A stretch of DNA of 64,000 bases from the NCBI RefSeq assembly GCF_014269205.2, contig NZ_JABWRY020000001.1:1922001-1986000 (forward strand), read 5' to 3'. Made by a program: the position numbers and the translations under genes. The DNA is from Pseudomonas kermanshahensis (GTDB taxonomy: Bacteria; Pseudomonadota; Gammaproteobacteria; Pseudomonadales; Pseudomonadaceae). The notes under the pieces are model-generated. The model did no database searches. It saw nothing but the letters and a program-made list of their open reading frames with translations, and had not been told where the DNA came from. Position 1 is the stretch's first letter; each line of letters begins with the position of its first letter. Positions 50,535 to 58,177 of the stretch are shown here, in pieces.

Positions 50535-52427
50535 CTAACCGTGCGGCACTGCCTTGGTCGCCGCATTGCCCGCATATTCAGGCTTCAAGTGCCCCTGCTC
50601 ATCCAGCAGGTACGCATCCATCACCTCGCGCACCACCGGCCCCGCCACACGCCCGCCCGCTTCGCCGTTCTCGATCATCACCGCCACCACCACGCTTGGG
50701 TGATCGGCCGGTGCGAAACCGACGAACAGGGCGTTGTCGCGGTGCCGTTCCAGGGTCTTGTTGCGGTTGTAACGCTCGCCTTGCTTGATCGCCACCACCT
50801 GCGCCGTGCCGCTCTTGCCGGCGATGCGGTACTGGGCGCCGGTTGCCGAGGCGCGGGCGATGCCGCGGGGGGCGTGCATGACCATTTGCATGCCTTGGCT
50901 GACCTGGTCCCAGGCGCGTTTGTCATGCAGCACGATGTCGGGCATCGGGTTGGGGTCGACCGGGGTCTCGCCACCCACTGTCATGGCCAGGTGCGGGCGG
51001 TGCCATACACCCTTGCTCGCCAGCAGGCTGGTGGCCTGGGCCAATTGCAGCGGGGTGACCTGCATGTAGCCCTGGCCGATCCCCAGGATCAACGTCTCGC
51101 CCGGGAACCAGGCCTGGCGGCGCGTGGCGCGCTTCCATTCGGCGGAAGGCATCAGCCCGGACGCTTCCTCGAACATGTCCAGCGACACCTTCTGCCCCAG
51201 ACCGAATTCGGCCATGTAGTCGTGCAGGCGCTCGATCCCCAGCTTGTGCGCGAGGTCGTAGAAGTAGGTGTCGTTGGACCGCATGATGGCGGTGTACATG
51301 TCTACCCAGCCGTCACCGCTGCGGTTCCAGTTGCGGTATTTGTGTTCGTAGTTGGGCAGCTCGTAGTAGCCCGGGTCGAACACCCGGCTGCCGGGGGTGA
51401 TCACGCCACTGTCCAGGCCGGCGATGGCCACTTCCGGCTTGACCGTCGAGCCCGGCGCATACAAACCGCGCAGCACGCGGTTGAACAGCGGCCGGTCGAT
51501 GGAATCGCGCAGGGCGGCGTACTGCTTGAAGCTGATGCCTTTGACGAACAGGTTGGGGTCGAAGCTTGGGTTGCTGACCATCGCCAGCACGTCGCCATTG
51601 GCAGGGTCCAGCACCACCACCGAACCGCGGCGGTCGCCCAGGGCCTTTTCGGCCGCCAGTTGCAAGTGGCTGTCCAGGCTCAGGATGATGTCCTTGCCGG
51701 GGATCGGGGCCTTGTGGTTGAGCACGCGCATGACCCGGCCCTGGGCGTTGGTCTCGACTTCTTCATAGCCCACCTGGCCGTGCAGCTGGCGTTCGTAGAA
51801 GTGCTCGATACCGGTCTTGCCGATCGACTGCGTGCCGCGATACTCGGTGCTGTCGAGGGTCTTGGCTTCTTTCTCGTTGATGCGCCCGACATAACCCACC
51901 GAATGGGCGAAATGCTCGGCCAGTGGGTATTCGCGGATGAACTGCGGTTCTACTTCAAGGCCGGGCAGGCGGAACTGGTTGACCGCAACCAGGGCGATCT
52001 GTTCTTCGTTCAGGCCGACCATCAGGGTGACCGGCTCGAAGGGTTTGCGGCCGCGGCGCAGGTCCTTGTCGAACTGCCGGCGGTCATCCTCCGAAAGGCT
52101 CAACACCTGCGCCAGGGTATCCAGCACTTTGGCTGAGTCGCCGGCCCGCTCACGGGTCATGGTCAGGTCGAAACTGGGCTTGTTGTCGGCCAGCACCACA
52201 CCGTTGCGGTCATAGATCAGCCCGCGCTCAGGGGCGATGGGCAGCACGTGTACGCGGTTGTTTTCCGACACGGCGGTCTGCTGGTCATGTTGCAGCACCT
52301 GCAGCACATAAAGGCGGCCCACGAGGACGGCGACCAGGGTGAAGACCAGGGTGGCGCAGGCGATCAGCCGGCGGTTGACCAGGTGCTTTTCCTTTTCGTG
52401 GTCCTTGAGGGGGATGGGCTGCGGCAT
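50535..52427 (-). CDS. mrdA: Penicillin-binding protein 2 (peptidoglycan transpeptidase)
   Basis: A 630-residue class B PBP. An N-terminal cytoplasmic tail, with one transmembrane segment near 25-45 (LIACATLVFTLVAVLVGRLY), precedes the PBP dimer domain (AERGLIYDRNGVVLADNKPS, where R-G-x-I-x-D-R is typical). The transpeptidase domain has S-T-V-K (GSTVKPEVA, near 327), S-N-D in IMRSNDTYFYDLAHKLG, and K-S-G-T near 540 (IAGKSGTAQVV). It cross-links the wall during elongation together with RodA. The ATG at 52427 has a weak site. It stands apart from rodA and the usual mrdB-rlpA genes, so it may be a second copy. The neighbouring palindromes upstream could affect it. Confidence 0.9.
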   Translation of the reverse strand: MPQPIPLKDHEKEKHLVNRRLIACATLVFTLVAVLVGRLYVLQVLQHDQQTAVSENNRVHVLPIAPERGLIYDRNGVVLADNKPSFDLTMTRERAGDSAKVLDTLAQVLSLSEDDRRQFDKDLRRGRKPFEPVTLMVGLNEEQIALVAVNQFRLPGLEVEPQFIREYPLAEHFAHSVGYVGRINEKEAKTLDSTEYRGTQSIGKTGIEHFYERQLHGQVGYEEVETNAQGRVMRVLNHKAPIPGKDIILSLDSHLQLAAEKALGDRRGSVVVLDPANGDVLAMVSNPSFDPNLFVKGISFKQYAALRDSIDRPLFNRVLRGLYAPGSTVKPEVAIAGLDSGVITPGSRVFDPGYYELPNYEHKYRNWNRSGDGWVDMYTAIMRSNDTYFYDLAHKLGIERLHDYMAEFGLGQKVSLDMFEEASGLMPSAEWKRATRRQAWFPGETLILGIGQGYMQVTPLQLAQATSLLASKGVWHRPHLAMTVGGETPVDPNPMPDIVLHDKRAWDQVSQGMQMVMHAPRGIARASATGAQYRIAGKSGTAQVVAIKQGERYNRNKTLERHRDNALFVGFAPADHPSVVVAVMIENGEAGGRVAGPVVREVMDAYLLDEQGHLKPEYAGNAATKAVPHG

Positions 52428-52635
52428 GGGTGGCTCTGTGGGGTGGCGGTGTGGCCGGGCGGCGGCCCCGGGGCCGGCGATGCTACGCAACCCCTCCCTT
52501 TCGCTCAAGGCAGGCGGCCTTGGGCAGGGGCTGGCGATCAGCTGTTGGCCCCGGTATCAGGGTGTTCACGGCGAACATGAAGATTTGTTCATGCCGGCAC
52601 TCGCATGGCTGCGCAGAGGGGGCGTAGAAAGTTGT

Positions 52636-52649
52636 TTGTGGATCCACAA
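52636..52649. promoter_or_regulatory. Palindrome TTGTGGATCCACAA, candidate VanR operator
   Basis: A perfect 14-base palindrome centred on GGATCC, with near-symmetric flanks (GTTG/CAAC). It matches the TGGATCCA core of the sites at 57291-57312 and 57399-57416. It lies about 210 bases upstream of mrdA and 342 bases upstream of the transporter. The VanR assignment is by similarity to the known Caulobacter operator ATTGGATCCAAT. Confidence 0.6.
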
Positions 52650-52799
52650 AACAACTGCTGTGCGATAAGCGAACGAAATAATCATCAGGCGATAAATTCA
52701 TAAGATATTGAAAATTAACGGATTATTGTATTAATTCGTTGTGCGCTTGCCGCTTTGGGTTGTCGGATTGGTGTTTAGCAAATCACACACGGTTGTCTG

Positions 52800-52807
52800 T
52801 GGATCCA
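52800..52807. promoter_or_regulatory. TGGATCCA core, candidate VanR operator of the transporter
   Basis: An eight-base palindrome with incomplete flanks (TGTGGATCCATTA), 184 bases before the transporter ATG at 52991. Its position fits regulation of the transporter gene by the VanR product encoded downstream. Confidence 0.55.
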
Positions 52808-52990
52808 TTATCTGGTTGATTAGCGCCTGACGACGGCCAGCCCTCCGGCCGTGCGCGACGACAATTACAAGAAGGGTCCAGTCATGAATGGCTTATCTCG
52901 GGCACGGAACTGTCAACGTTCCTTCTGCTCTGCTTGCGTGTGCACGCCTGTCCTCCCGCCTGTGGCCCGCATCGGCCTGCAGGTGGCCCC

Positions 52991-54322
52991 ATGAACATCG
53001 ATCTCAAGCAACGTCTGGACAATGACCCGATGGGCCGCTTCCAGTGCCTGGCCATCGGCATTTGCATCGTGCTGAACATGATCGATGGCTTTGACGTGCT
53101 GGTGATGGCCTTCACGGCCGCCTCGGTGTCTGCCGAGTGGGGCCTGAGTGGGGCGCAGGTGGGGCTGCTGCTCAGCGCCGGCCTGTTCGGTATGGCGGCA
53201 GGGTCACTGTTTATTGCGCCGTGGGCCGACCGCGTTGGCCGGCGCCCATTGATTCTGTTCTGTCTGGCGCTTTCCGGTGTCGGCATGTTGCTCTCGGCGT
53301 TGAGCCAGAGCCCGTTGCAACTGGCGCTGCTACGCGGGCTGACCGGCCTTGGCATCGGCGGCATCCTGGCCAGCAGCAATGTGATCGCCAGTGAATATGC
53401 CAGCAAACGCTGGCGTGGCCTGGCGGTGAGCCTGCAGTCCACGGGGTATGCCTTGGGCGCGACCTTGGGCGGCTTGTTGGCGGTATGGCTGCTGGGTCAC
53501 TGGGGCTGGCGTTCGGTGTTCCTGTTCGGTGGCATTGTCACGGTGCTGGTGATCCCGTTGGTGCTGCTGTGGCTGCCGGAGTCGCTGGACTTTTTGTTGG
53601 CACGCCGCCCGGCGAATGCCTTGGCGCGGGTCAATCGGTTGGCCGACAAGCTCGGGCAACCAGCACTGTCCCAGCTGCCGCCGCCCGCGCAAAGCGTGCC
53701 CGGTGCCGCCACAGGGTTCAGGCAGTTGCTGACCCCCGCCATGCGTCGCACCACGCTGGTGATCTGGTTGCTGTTCTTCCTGGTGATGTTCGGCTTCTAC
53801 TTCGTCATGAGCTGGACCCCGAAGCTGCTGGTCGCGGCTGGCTTGTCGGCGCAGCAGGGCATTACCGGCGGAGTGTTGCTGAGCGTTGGCGGCATCCTTG
53901 GTGCGGCGCTGATTGGCGGCCTGTCGTCACGCTGGCCACTGAGCCGCGTGTTGGCGATGTTCATGCTGGTCACGGCCGGGCTGCTGGTGCTGTTCGTGGC
54001 CAGCGGGTCATCGGTCACTGCCGCGCTGGCGCTGGGCTTGCTGATCGGGCTGTTCGCCAACGGTTGCGTGGCTGGGCTGTATGCGCTGTCACCGGTGGTC
54101 TATGACGCGTCGGTGCGCGCCACTGGGGTGGGCTGGGGCATCGGCATTGGCCGGATTGGCGCAATCCTGTCGCCGACCGTGGCCGGCGTACTGCTCGACG
54201 GCGGCTGGCAACCGCTGCACCTGTATGGGGTGTTTGCCAGTGTCTTCGTGCTTGCTGCTGGTTGCCTGCTGTTGCTCAAGCCAGCGTCGCGGCCGGGGCA
54301 GGCAGTGATGGCCGATGCCTAG
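52991..54322 (+). CDS. Aromatic-acid:H+ symporter (AAHS family MFS)
   Basis: A 443-residue MFS protein. The ATG at 52991 has AGGTGG five bases upstream; the 19 codons before it look like untranslated leader. It has helix 1 with the D-G-F/Y-D motif (NMIDGFDVLVMAFTAASVS) and the loop GRRPLILFCLALSGVGMLLS preceded by APWADRVGRRP. Helix 4-5 signature and the second-half repeat follow the PcaK/VanK group. In Pseudomonas such a carrier next to vanR-vanAB takes up vanillate or a related aromatic acid. Co-directional vanR lies about 170 bases downstream, past a hairpin; GGATCC sites are upstream. Confidence 0.87.
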   Translation: MNIDLKQRLDNDPMGRFQCLAIGICIVLNMIDGFDVLVMAFTAASVSAEWGLSGAQVGLLLSAGLFGMAAGSLFIAPWADRVGRRPLILFCLALSGVGMLLSALSQSPLQLALLRGLTGLGIGGILASSNVIASEYASKRWRGLAVSLQSTGYALGATLGGLLAVWLLGHWGWRSVFLFGGIVTVLVIPLVLLWLPESLDFLLARRPANALARVNRLADKLGQPALSQLPPPAQSVPGAATGFRQLLTPAMRRTTLVIWLLFFLVMFGFYFVMSWTPKLLVAAGLSAQQGITGGVLLSVGGILGAALIGGLSSRWPLSRVLAMFMLVTAGLLVLFVASGSSVTAALALGLLIGLFANGCVAGLYALSPVVYDASVRATGVGWGIGIGRIGAILSPTVAGVLLDGGWQPLHLYGVFASVFVLAAGCLLLLKPASRPGQAVMADA

Positions 54323-54345
54323 GGTCGGGCTTGCCGTGCATCCCA

Positions 54346-54442
54346 GCAAAATTTTGCCAAGAATGGGTGTGGCTGGCAGGTGTACGCCGCAGCAATTTTG
54401 CCGGCATTGAGATCGCGCGCCGCGCGGGCGGCGCTCGATCTC
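54346..54442. repeat. Repeat-rich spacer with GCAAAATTTTGC palindrome and strong GC hairpin
   Basis: Between the transporter stop and vanR lies a 12-base palindrome GCAAAATTTTGC (54346-54357), a shorter copy CAGCAATTTTGCC (about 54390-54402), and a hairpin at 54409-54442. The hairpin reads GAGATCG-c-GCGCCGC / GCGGCGC-t-CGATCTC with a four-base loop. The GC part recurs within the inverted repeat at 61742-61962, so it is a dispersed element. It probably ends the transporter transcript. Confidence 0.65.
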
Positions 54443-54490
54443 ATGGCCACCCAATGCGTCGTGGCGAGCACTGCGATAAGATTACCGCTC

Positions 54491-55225
54491 ATGTCTCTGG
54501 AAACTGCCTGGATGAGCAAGCCCGGTCAATTGGTGCTGGTTACGCTTCGCAAGATGATCGCCTCCGGCGAGTTGGCGGCCGGCGAGCGTCTGATGGAAAT
54601 CCCCACCGCCGAACTGTTCGGTGTCTCGCGGATGCCGGTGCGCATGGCATTTCGCACCCTGGAGCAGGAGGGCCTGCTGGTGCGTTTTGGCGGGCGTGGG
54701 TTTCAGGTGCGTTCCGTCAGCGCAGACGACATCGCCGGTGCGGTCGAGGTGCGTGGCGTGCTGGAAGGCCTGGCTGCGCGCCAAGCGGCAGAGCGTGGGC
54801 TGTCCGCTGAAGCGCGCGCAGCGCTGCAGCGCTGCCTGGTCGAAGGCGACCAGCTGTTCGACAAGGGTTTTGTCACCGAGGAAGACCTGCAGGCCTACCA
54901 TGACCTCAACATGCGCTTCCACCAGGTGATCATCGCGGCCAGCCACAACCCGGCGATTGCCGATGCCCTGGCGCGCAATGACCACCTGCCGTTTGCCTCG
55001 GTCACTGCGCTGGCCGTGGACCGCCACGACCTGGCGCGAGAGTACCGGCGCTTCAACTATGCACACATGCAGCACCATTCGGTGTTCGATGCCCTGGTCA
55101 GCGGGCAGGGCGCCCGCGCCGAGGCCATCATGCGCGAGCACGCCAATGCCACATTACGCTACGCCGAGACGTTCGGCGCGGCCACGGCCGATGCGCGCAT
55201 GAAGGTCATCCTGCCCTCGTCTTAA
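54491..55225 (+). CDS. vanR: GntR/FCD-family regulator, VanR-like repressor
   Basis: A 244-residue GntR protein. The ATG at 54491 is chosen to give the usual ~45-residue start; the ribosome site is weak. The winged helix-turn-helix (PGQLVLVTLRKMIASGELAAGERL, then ELFGVSRMPVRMAFRTLEQE) is at residues ~10-75. An all-helical FCD ligand domain follows to ~225 (EVRGVLEGLAARQAAERGLS, DLNMRFHQVIIAASHNP, MREHANATL). The FCD domain has the usual Asp/His metal ligands. VanR represses vanAB and is released by vanillate in other bacteria. It converges with vanB, six bases apart. GGATCC sites around the locus are its probable binding sites. Confidence 0.85.
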   Translation: MSLETAWMSKPGQLVLVTLRKMIASGELAAGERLMEIPTAELFGVSRMPVRMAFRTLEQEGLLVRFGGRGFQVRSVSADDIAGAVEVRGVLEGLAARQAAERGLSAEARAALQRCLVEGDQLFDKGFVTEEDLQAYHDLNMRFHQVIIAASHNPAIADALARNDHLPFASVTALAVDRHDLAREYRRFNYAHMQHHSVFDALVSGQGARAEAIMREHANATLRYAETFGAATADARMKVILPSS

Positions 55226-55231
55226 AGCGCT

Positions 55232-56182
55232 TCAGATATCCAGCACCAGCAGCGGCGTTTTCGAACGCGAGCAGCAGGGCGTGAACTGATCGTTCTGCGC
55301 CTGCTCCTGTTCCGTGAGGAACAGGTCGCGATGCTCCGGTGTGCCTGCCAGCACGCGCGTCAGGCAGGTGCCGCAAATGCCTTGCTCGCACGACATGGCG
55401 ATCGCGATGCCGTGCTGTTCAAGCACCTGCACCACACTCTGGTCGGCGGGCACCTCGAAGACCTGGCCGGTGCTGTTCACCTGCACCGAGAAGCTGCCGT
55501 CGTTCTGCGTATCAACCGGCGCGGCGGCAAAGTATTCGCGGTGCAGGCAGGCCTCCTGCCAGCCCTGCGCCTTGGCGCTTTCCAGCACATGCTGCATGAA
55601 CCCGCTTGGGCCGCACACATACAGGTGCATATCGTCTTGCGGGTTGGCCAATACCTGAGCGATGTCCAGTGCAGTCTCGGGTTGCTCGTCGAAATGCACG
55701 AACAGGCGGTCAGCGAAGGCGGCACCGCGCATGCGTTCGACGAAGGCTGCACGTTCGCTGGAACGGGCGCAGTAATGCAGTTCGAAGTCCTCGCCGCTGT
55801 GGGCCAGTTGCTCGGCCATGCAGAGGATCGGCGTAATGCCGATGCCACCTGCGAACAACAGGCTGCGACGGGCGCCCAGGGCCAGTGGGAACAAGTTGCG
55901 CGGTGCGCTGATACGCAAGCGGGCACCGTTGTGCACCTGCTCGTGCAGGCTGCGCGAGCCGCCACGTGAGGCAGGGTCCTTGAGTACGCCGATCAGGTAA
56001 CGGTGGCGTTCTTCGGGGTGATTGCACAGTGAATACTGGCGGACTTGCCCATCCGGCAGGTGCACGTCAATGTGCGCGCCTGCGCTAAAGGGTGGTAGCA
56101 GGCTGCCATCGAGTGCGGCCAGCTCGAAGCTGCAGATGTCCTGCGCTTCGTCGTTACGGGAAACCACTACGGCATCGATCAT
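55232..56182 (-). CDS. vanB: Vanillate O-demethylase reductase subunit VanB
   Basis: A 316-residue PDR/VanB-family oxidoreductase. GAGGAA lies seven bases before the ATG. An FMN/NADH module covers residues ~1-220 (RQYSLCNHPEERHRYLIGVLKDPASRGGSRSLHEQV-type FMN region; LFAGGIGITPILCMAEQL NADH site). A C-terminal plant-type [2Fe-2S] domain follows: C-E-Q-G-I-C-G-T-C then a fourth Cys in FTPCCS. It passes electrons from NADH to VanA. It is the downstream partner of vanA with a 12-base gap. Substrate assignment comes from pairing with VanA and vanR. Confidence 0.9.
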   Translation of the reverse strand: MIDAVVVSRNDEAQDICSFELAALDGSLLPPFSAGAHIDVHLPDGQVRQYSLCNHPEERHRYLIGVLKDPASRGGSRSLHEQVHNGARLRISAPRNLFPLALGARRSLLFAGGIGITPILCMAEQLAHSGEDFELHYCARSSERAAFVERMRGAAFADRLFVHFDEQPETALDIAQVLANPQDDMHLYVCGPSGFMQHVLESAKAQGWQEACLHREYFAAAPVDTQNDGSFSVQVNSTGQVFEVPADQSVVQVLEQHGIAIAMSCEQGICGTCLTRVLAGTPEHRDLFLTEQEQAQNDQFTPCCSRSKTPLLVLDI

Positions 56183-56194
56183 GTCCGTTCCTCG

Positions 56195-57262
56195 TCAGGC
56201 TGGGCTTGCGCTGGTCGCGATCAGTTGGGCTTGGGCCGTGCGTTCGTTGGCGATCAGGCGCTCCAATATCTTGCGCGACTGGACCCCGCCGGCATCGATG
56301 TTGAGCTTGAGCAGGTTGCGCTCGGGGTAGGCGAGCAGGTTCTGTTGCTGGCGTTCGAGCATTTCCAGGTCTTCGCTGAAAATCTTGCCCTGGCCCTCGC
56401 GGATGTTGGCGGTCAGCGTTTCGTCGTGCGCTGCAAAGTTGCGCGCCATGCCCCAGAAGTACCAGATCGAGGTGTCGGTCTCTGGGGTGATGAAGTCGAC
56501 CACGATGCTCGAGGCTTTATGCTGCGCATCGGCGTGATAACCCCCTTTGCATGCGTGGGCCACGCCAACTTCGATCAGCACATGGCTGGGTGGGGTGAAG
56601 CGGCAGATCTGCCAGCGGTCCACCGGCACATCGTCGGCCAGGCCGTTGCCGCGCAGGGCCATGCGCCAGAACGGCGGTGCCATGATGTTTTCCATGTGCC
56701 GGGCAGTCACCACTTCGTCACCGGTGACGGTGGTCACGGGCGGGGCTTCGTCGATTTCCTTCTGACCAATGCTGGAGGCATGCACGTAGGTTTCGTGGGT
56801 CAGGTCCATGAGGTTGTCGATCATCAGCCGGTAGTCGCAGCCAATGTGGAACAGCCCGCCGCCGTAGGCCCACGCGTCATTCACCGCCCACTCCAGGTGT
56901 GGGATCAGGCTTGGGTCCGCTTGCGCCTGGTCGCCGGGCCAGACCCAGATGAAGCCGTAGCGCTCGACCACCGCGAAGGTTTTGTTGCAAGGGAAGCCCC
57001 TGACCCGCTGCCCTGGCATCTCGACGGTCTTGCCGTCGCAGCCCATCACCAGGCCATGGTAGCCACACACCAGGTTGCCGTTTTCGACATAGCCCAACGA
57101 CAGTGGGGCGCCGCGGTGCGGGCAAAAATCTTCCACCGCAGCTACCCGGCTTTCGTGGCCTCTATAGAACACGATCCGCTCCCCGCAGACCTGTCGGCCC
57201 AGCGGTTTCTCGGCGATTTCATCGGGGGTGCAGGCGACATACCACGTGTTTTTGGGATACAT
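56195..57262 (-). CDS. vanA: Vanillate O-demethylase oxygenase subunit VanA
   Basis: A 355-residue Rieske non-haem iron oxygenase. GGAGAG lies seven bases before the ATG. The Rieske cluster motif C-P-H-R-G-A-P...C-G-Y-H (FCPHRGAPLSLGYVENG then LVCGYHGLVMGCD) is at residues ~46-70. The mononuclear iron ligands are likely in the DLTHETYVHASSIG segment (residues ~153-166), which gives two His. It converts vanillate to protocatechuate and formaldehyde using VanB electrons. It is the first gene of vanAB, with a perfect GGATCC palindrome 29-50 bases upstream of its start. Confidence 0.93.
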   Translation of the reverse strand: MYPKNTWYVACTPDEIAEKPLGRQVCGERIVFYRGHESRVAAVEDFCPHRGAPLSLGYVENGNLVCGYHGLVMGCDGKTVEMPGQRVRGFPCNKTFAVVERYGFIWVWPGDQAQADPSLIPHLEWAVNDAWAYGGGLFHIGCDYRLMIDNLMDLTHETYVHASSIGQKEIDEAPPVTTVTGDEVVTARHMENIMAPPFWRMALRGNGLADDVPVDRWQICRFTPPSHVLIEVGVAHACKGGYHADAQHKASSIVVDFITPETDTSIWYFWGMARNFAAHDETLTANIREGQGKIFSEDLEMLERQQQNLLAYPERNLLKLNIDAGGVQSRKILERLIANERTAQAQLIATSASPA

Positions 57263-57290
57263 GGAGGCTCTCCGGGGTAGCGATTGTTTT

Positions 57291-57312
57291 TATTTAATGG
57301 ATCCATTAAATA
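57291..57312. promoter_or_regulatory. 22-base perfect palindrome upstream of vanA, candidate VanR operator
   Basis: The 22 bases have perfect dyad symmetry around GGATCC; the central part is TTTAATGGATCCATTAAA. It starts 29 bases upstream of the vanA ATG, so it would cover the vanA promoter. The Caulobacter VanR operator (ATTGGATCCAAT) shares the central TGGATCCA. Confidence 0.8.
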
Positions 57313-57398
57313 AGAAGGATGGCGGCTGGGTCAAACGGAAGCGCGCAATTGTCTTGGTATTTTGGGCGATTATCGAACTTGCTCTCGTTGGTTTGTTG

Positions 57399-57416
57399 CT
57401 TAGTGGATCCACTAAG
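57399..57416. promoter_or_regulatory. 18-base perfect palindrome CTTAGTGGATCCACTAAG, second candidate VanR operator
   Basis: Centred on GGATCC, 106 bases from the centre of the first site, close to ten helical turns, so both would face the same side of the DNA and could loop. It is 93 bases upstream of the ABC-transporter gene at 57509, so it might also affect that gene. Confidence 0.7.
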
Positions 57417-57508
57417 TGGGTGGCTGACGGTCTAATGGCCTGCTTGTGCTATTCCTTATGAGGCGCTCAGTCACCTCGTGCGAGGTGGTGCCACGAGGAA
57501 CCCCCGCA

Positions 57509-58177
57509 ATGCTGGTCGTCGAGCAACTGCACAAGTCATTCATCACACCCCAAGGCCCGCTGCCTGTGCTGCAGGGCATCGACCTGCGCCTGGCGCGCGG
57601 CAGCAGCCTGGCGCTGATGGGGGAGTCGGGGAGTGGCAAGAGCACCTTGCTGCATTTGATTGCCGGCCTGGACCGGGCCGACAGCGGGCGCATCTTGATT
57701 GATGACGAACCCCTCGATGGCCGTTCGGAGACGGCACTGGCGCGGTGGCGCCGGGATGGCATTGGCCTGGTGTTTCAGCAGTACAACCTGATCAGCAGCC
57801 TGGACGTGGCGGCCAACCTTGCGTTTCAAGCCCGGCTTGCCAACCGGCATGACCCGCACTGGCTGGCGTACTTGGCAGAGCGCCTGGGGCTGGCTGCGTT
57901 ATTGACGCGCTACCCGGAACAGCTATCTGGCGGCCAGCAACAGCGGGTCGCCATTGGCCGCGCCCTGGCCGGTCGCCCCGCCTGGGTGTTGGCAGACGAG
58001 CCGACCGGCAGCCTTGACGAAGCCAGCAGCGATGAGGTGTTAGGCCTGTTTTTGCAACTGGTCGCCGAGGCCGGCAGCAGTGTCCTGATGGTGACCCACA
58101 GCCAGCGCCTGGCGGCGCGGCTAGCGCACAGTTGCTACCTGCAGGCGGGCCGTGTGCGCGCCGAGCACGGCCTATGA
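57509..58177 (+). CDS. ABC exporter ATP-binding protein (LolD/MacB-type)
   Basis: A 222-residue ATPase. ACGAGG lies eight bases before the ATG. Walker A GESGSGKST is near residues 37-45, Q-loop FQQYN near 92, the signature LSGGQQQR near 137, Walker B VLADEP near 157, and the switch His in VTHS near 190. It belongs to the LolD/MacB (MJ0796) group, which energises mechanotransmission exporters. It overlaps the permease by four bases (ATGA) and runs on to a lipoprotein gene. The substrate is not known. Confidence 0.92.
   Translation: MLVVEQLHKSFITPQGPLPVLQGIDLRLARGSSLALMGESGSGKSTLLHLIAGLDRADSGRILIDDEPLDGRSETALARWRRDGIGLVFQQYNLISSLDVAANLAFQARLANRHDPHWLAYLAERLGLAALLTRYPEQLSGGQQQRVAIGRALAGRPAWVLADEPTGSLDEASSDEVLGLFLQLVAEAGSSVLMVTHSQRLAARLAHSCYLQAGRVRAEHGL

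Larger units (their letters stand above)
52428..52990. promoter_or_regulatory. Shared upstream region of mrdA and the aromatic-acid transporter, with two GGATCC palindromes
   Basis: About 560 bases between divergent genes without any frame that looks coding. It holds TTGTGGATCCACAA (52636-52649) and TGTGGATCCATTA (core TGGATCCA, 52800-52807), both like the sites near vanA. The stretch 52670-52740 is AT-rich and could hold promoters for either gene. I see no repeat, RNA gene or IS end in it. Confidence 0.55.

Noticed and set aside
50541..52136. A 531-codon + strand frame opposite mrdA
   Set aside because: Antisense shadow of a PBP2 with all catalytic motifs intact; no domain seen.
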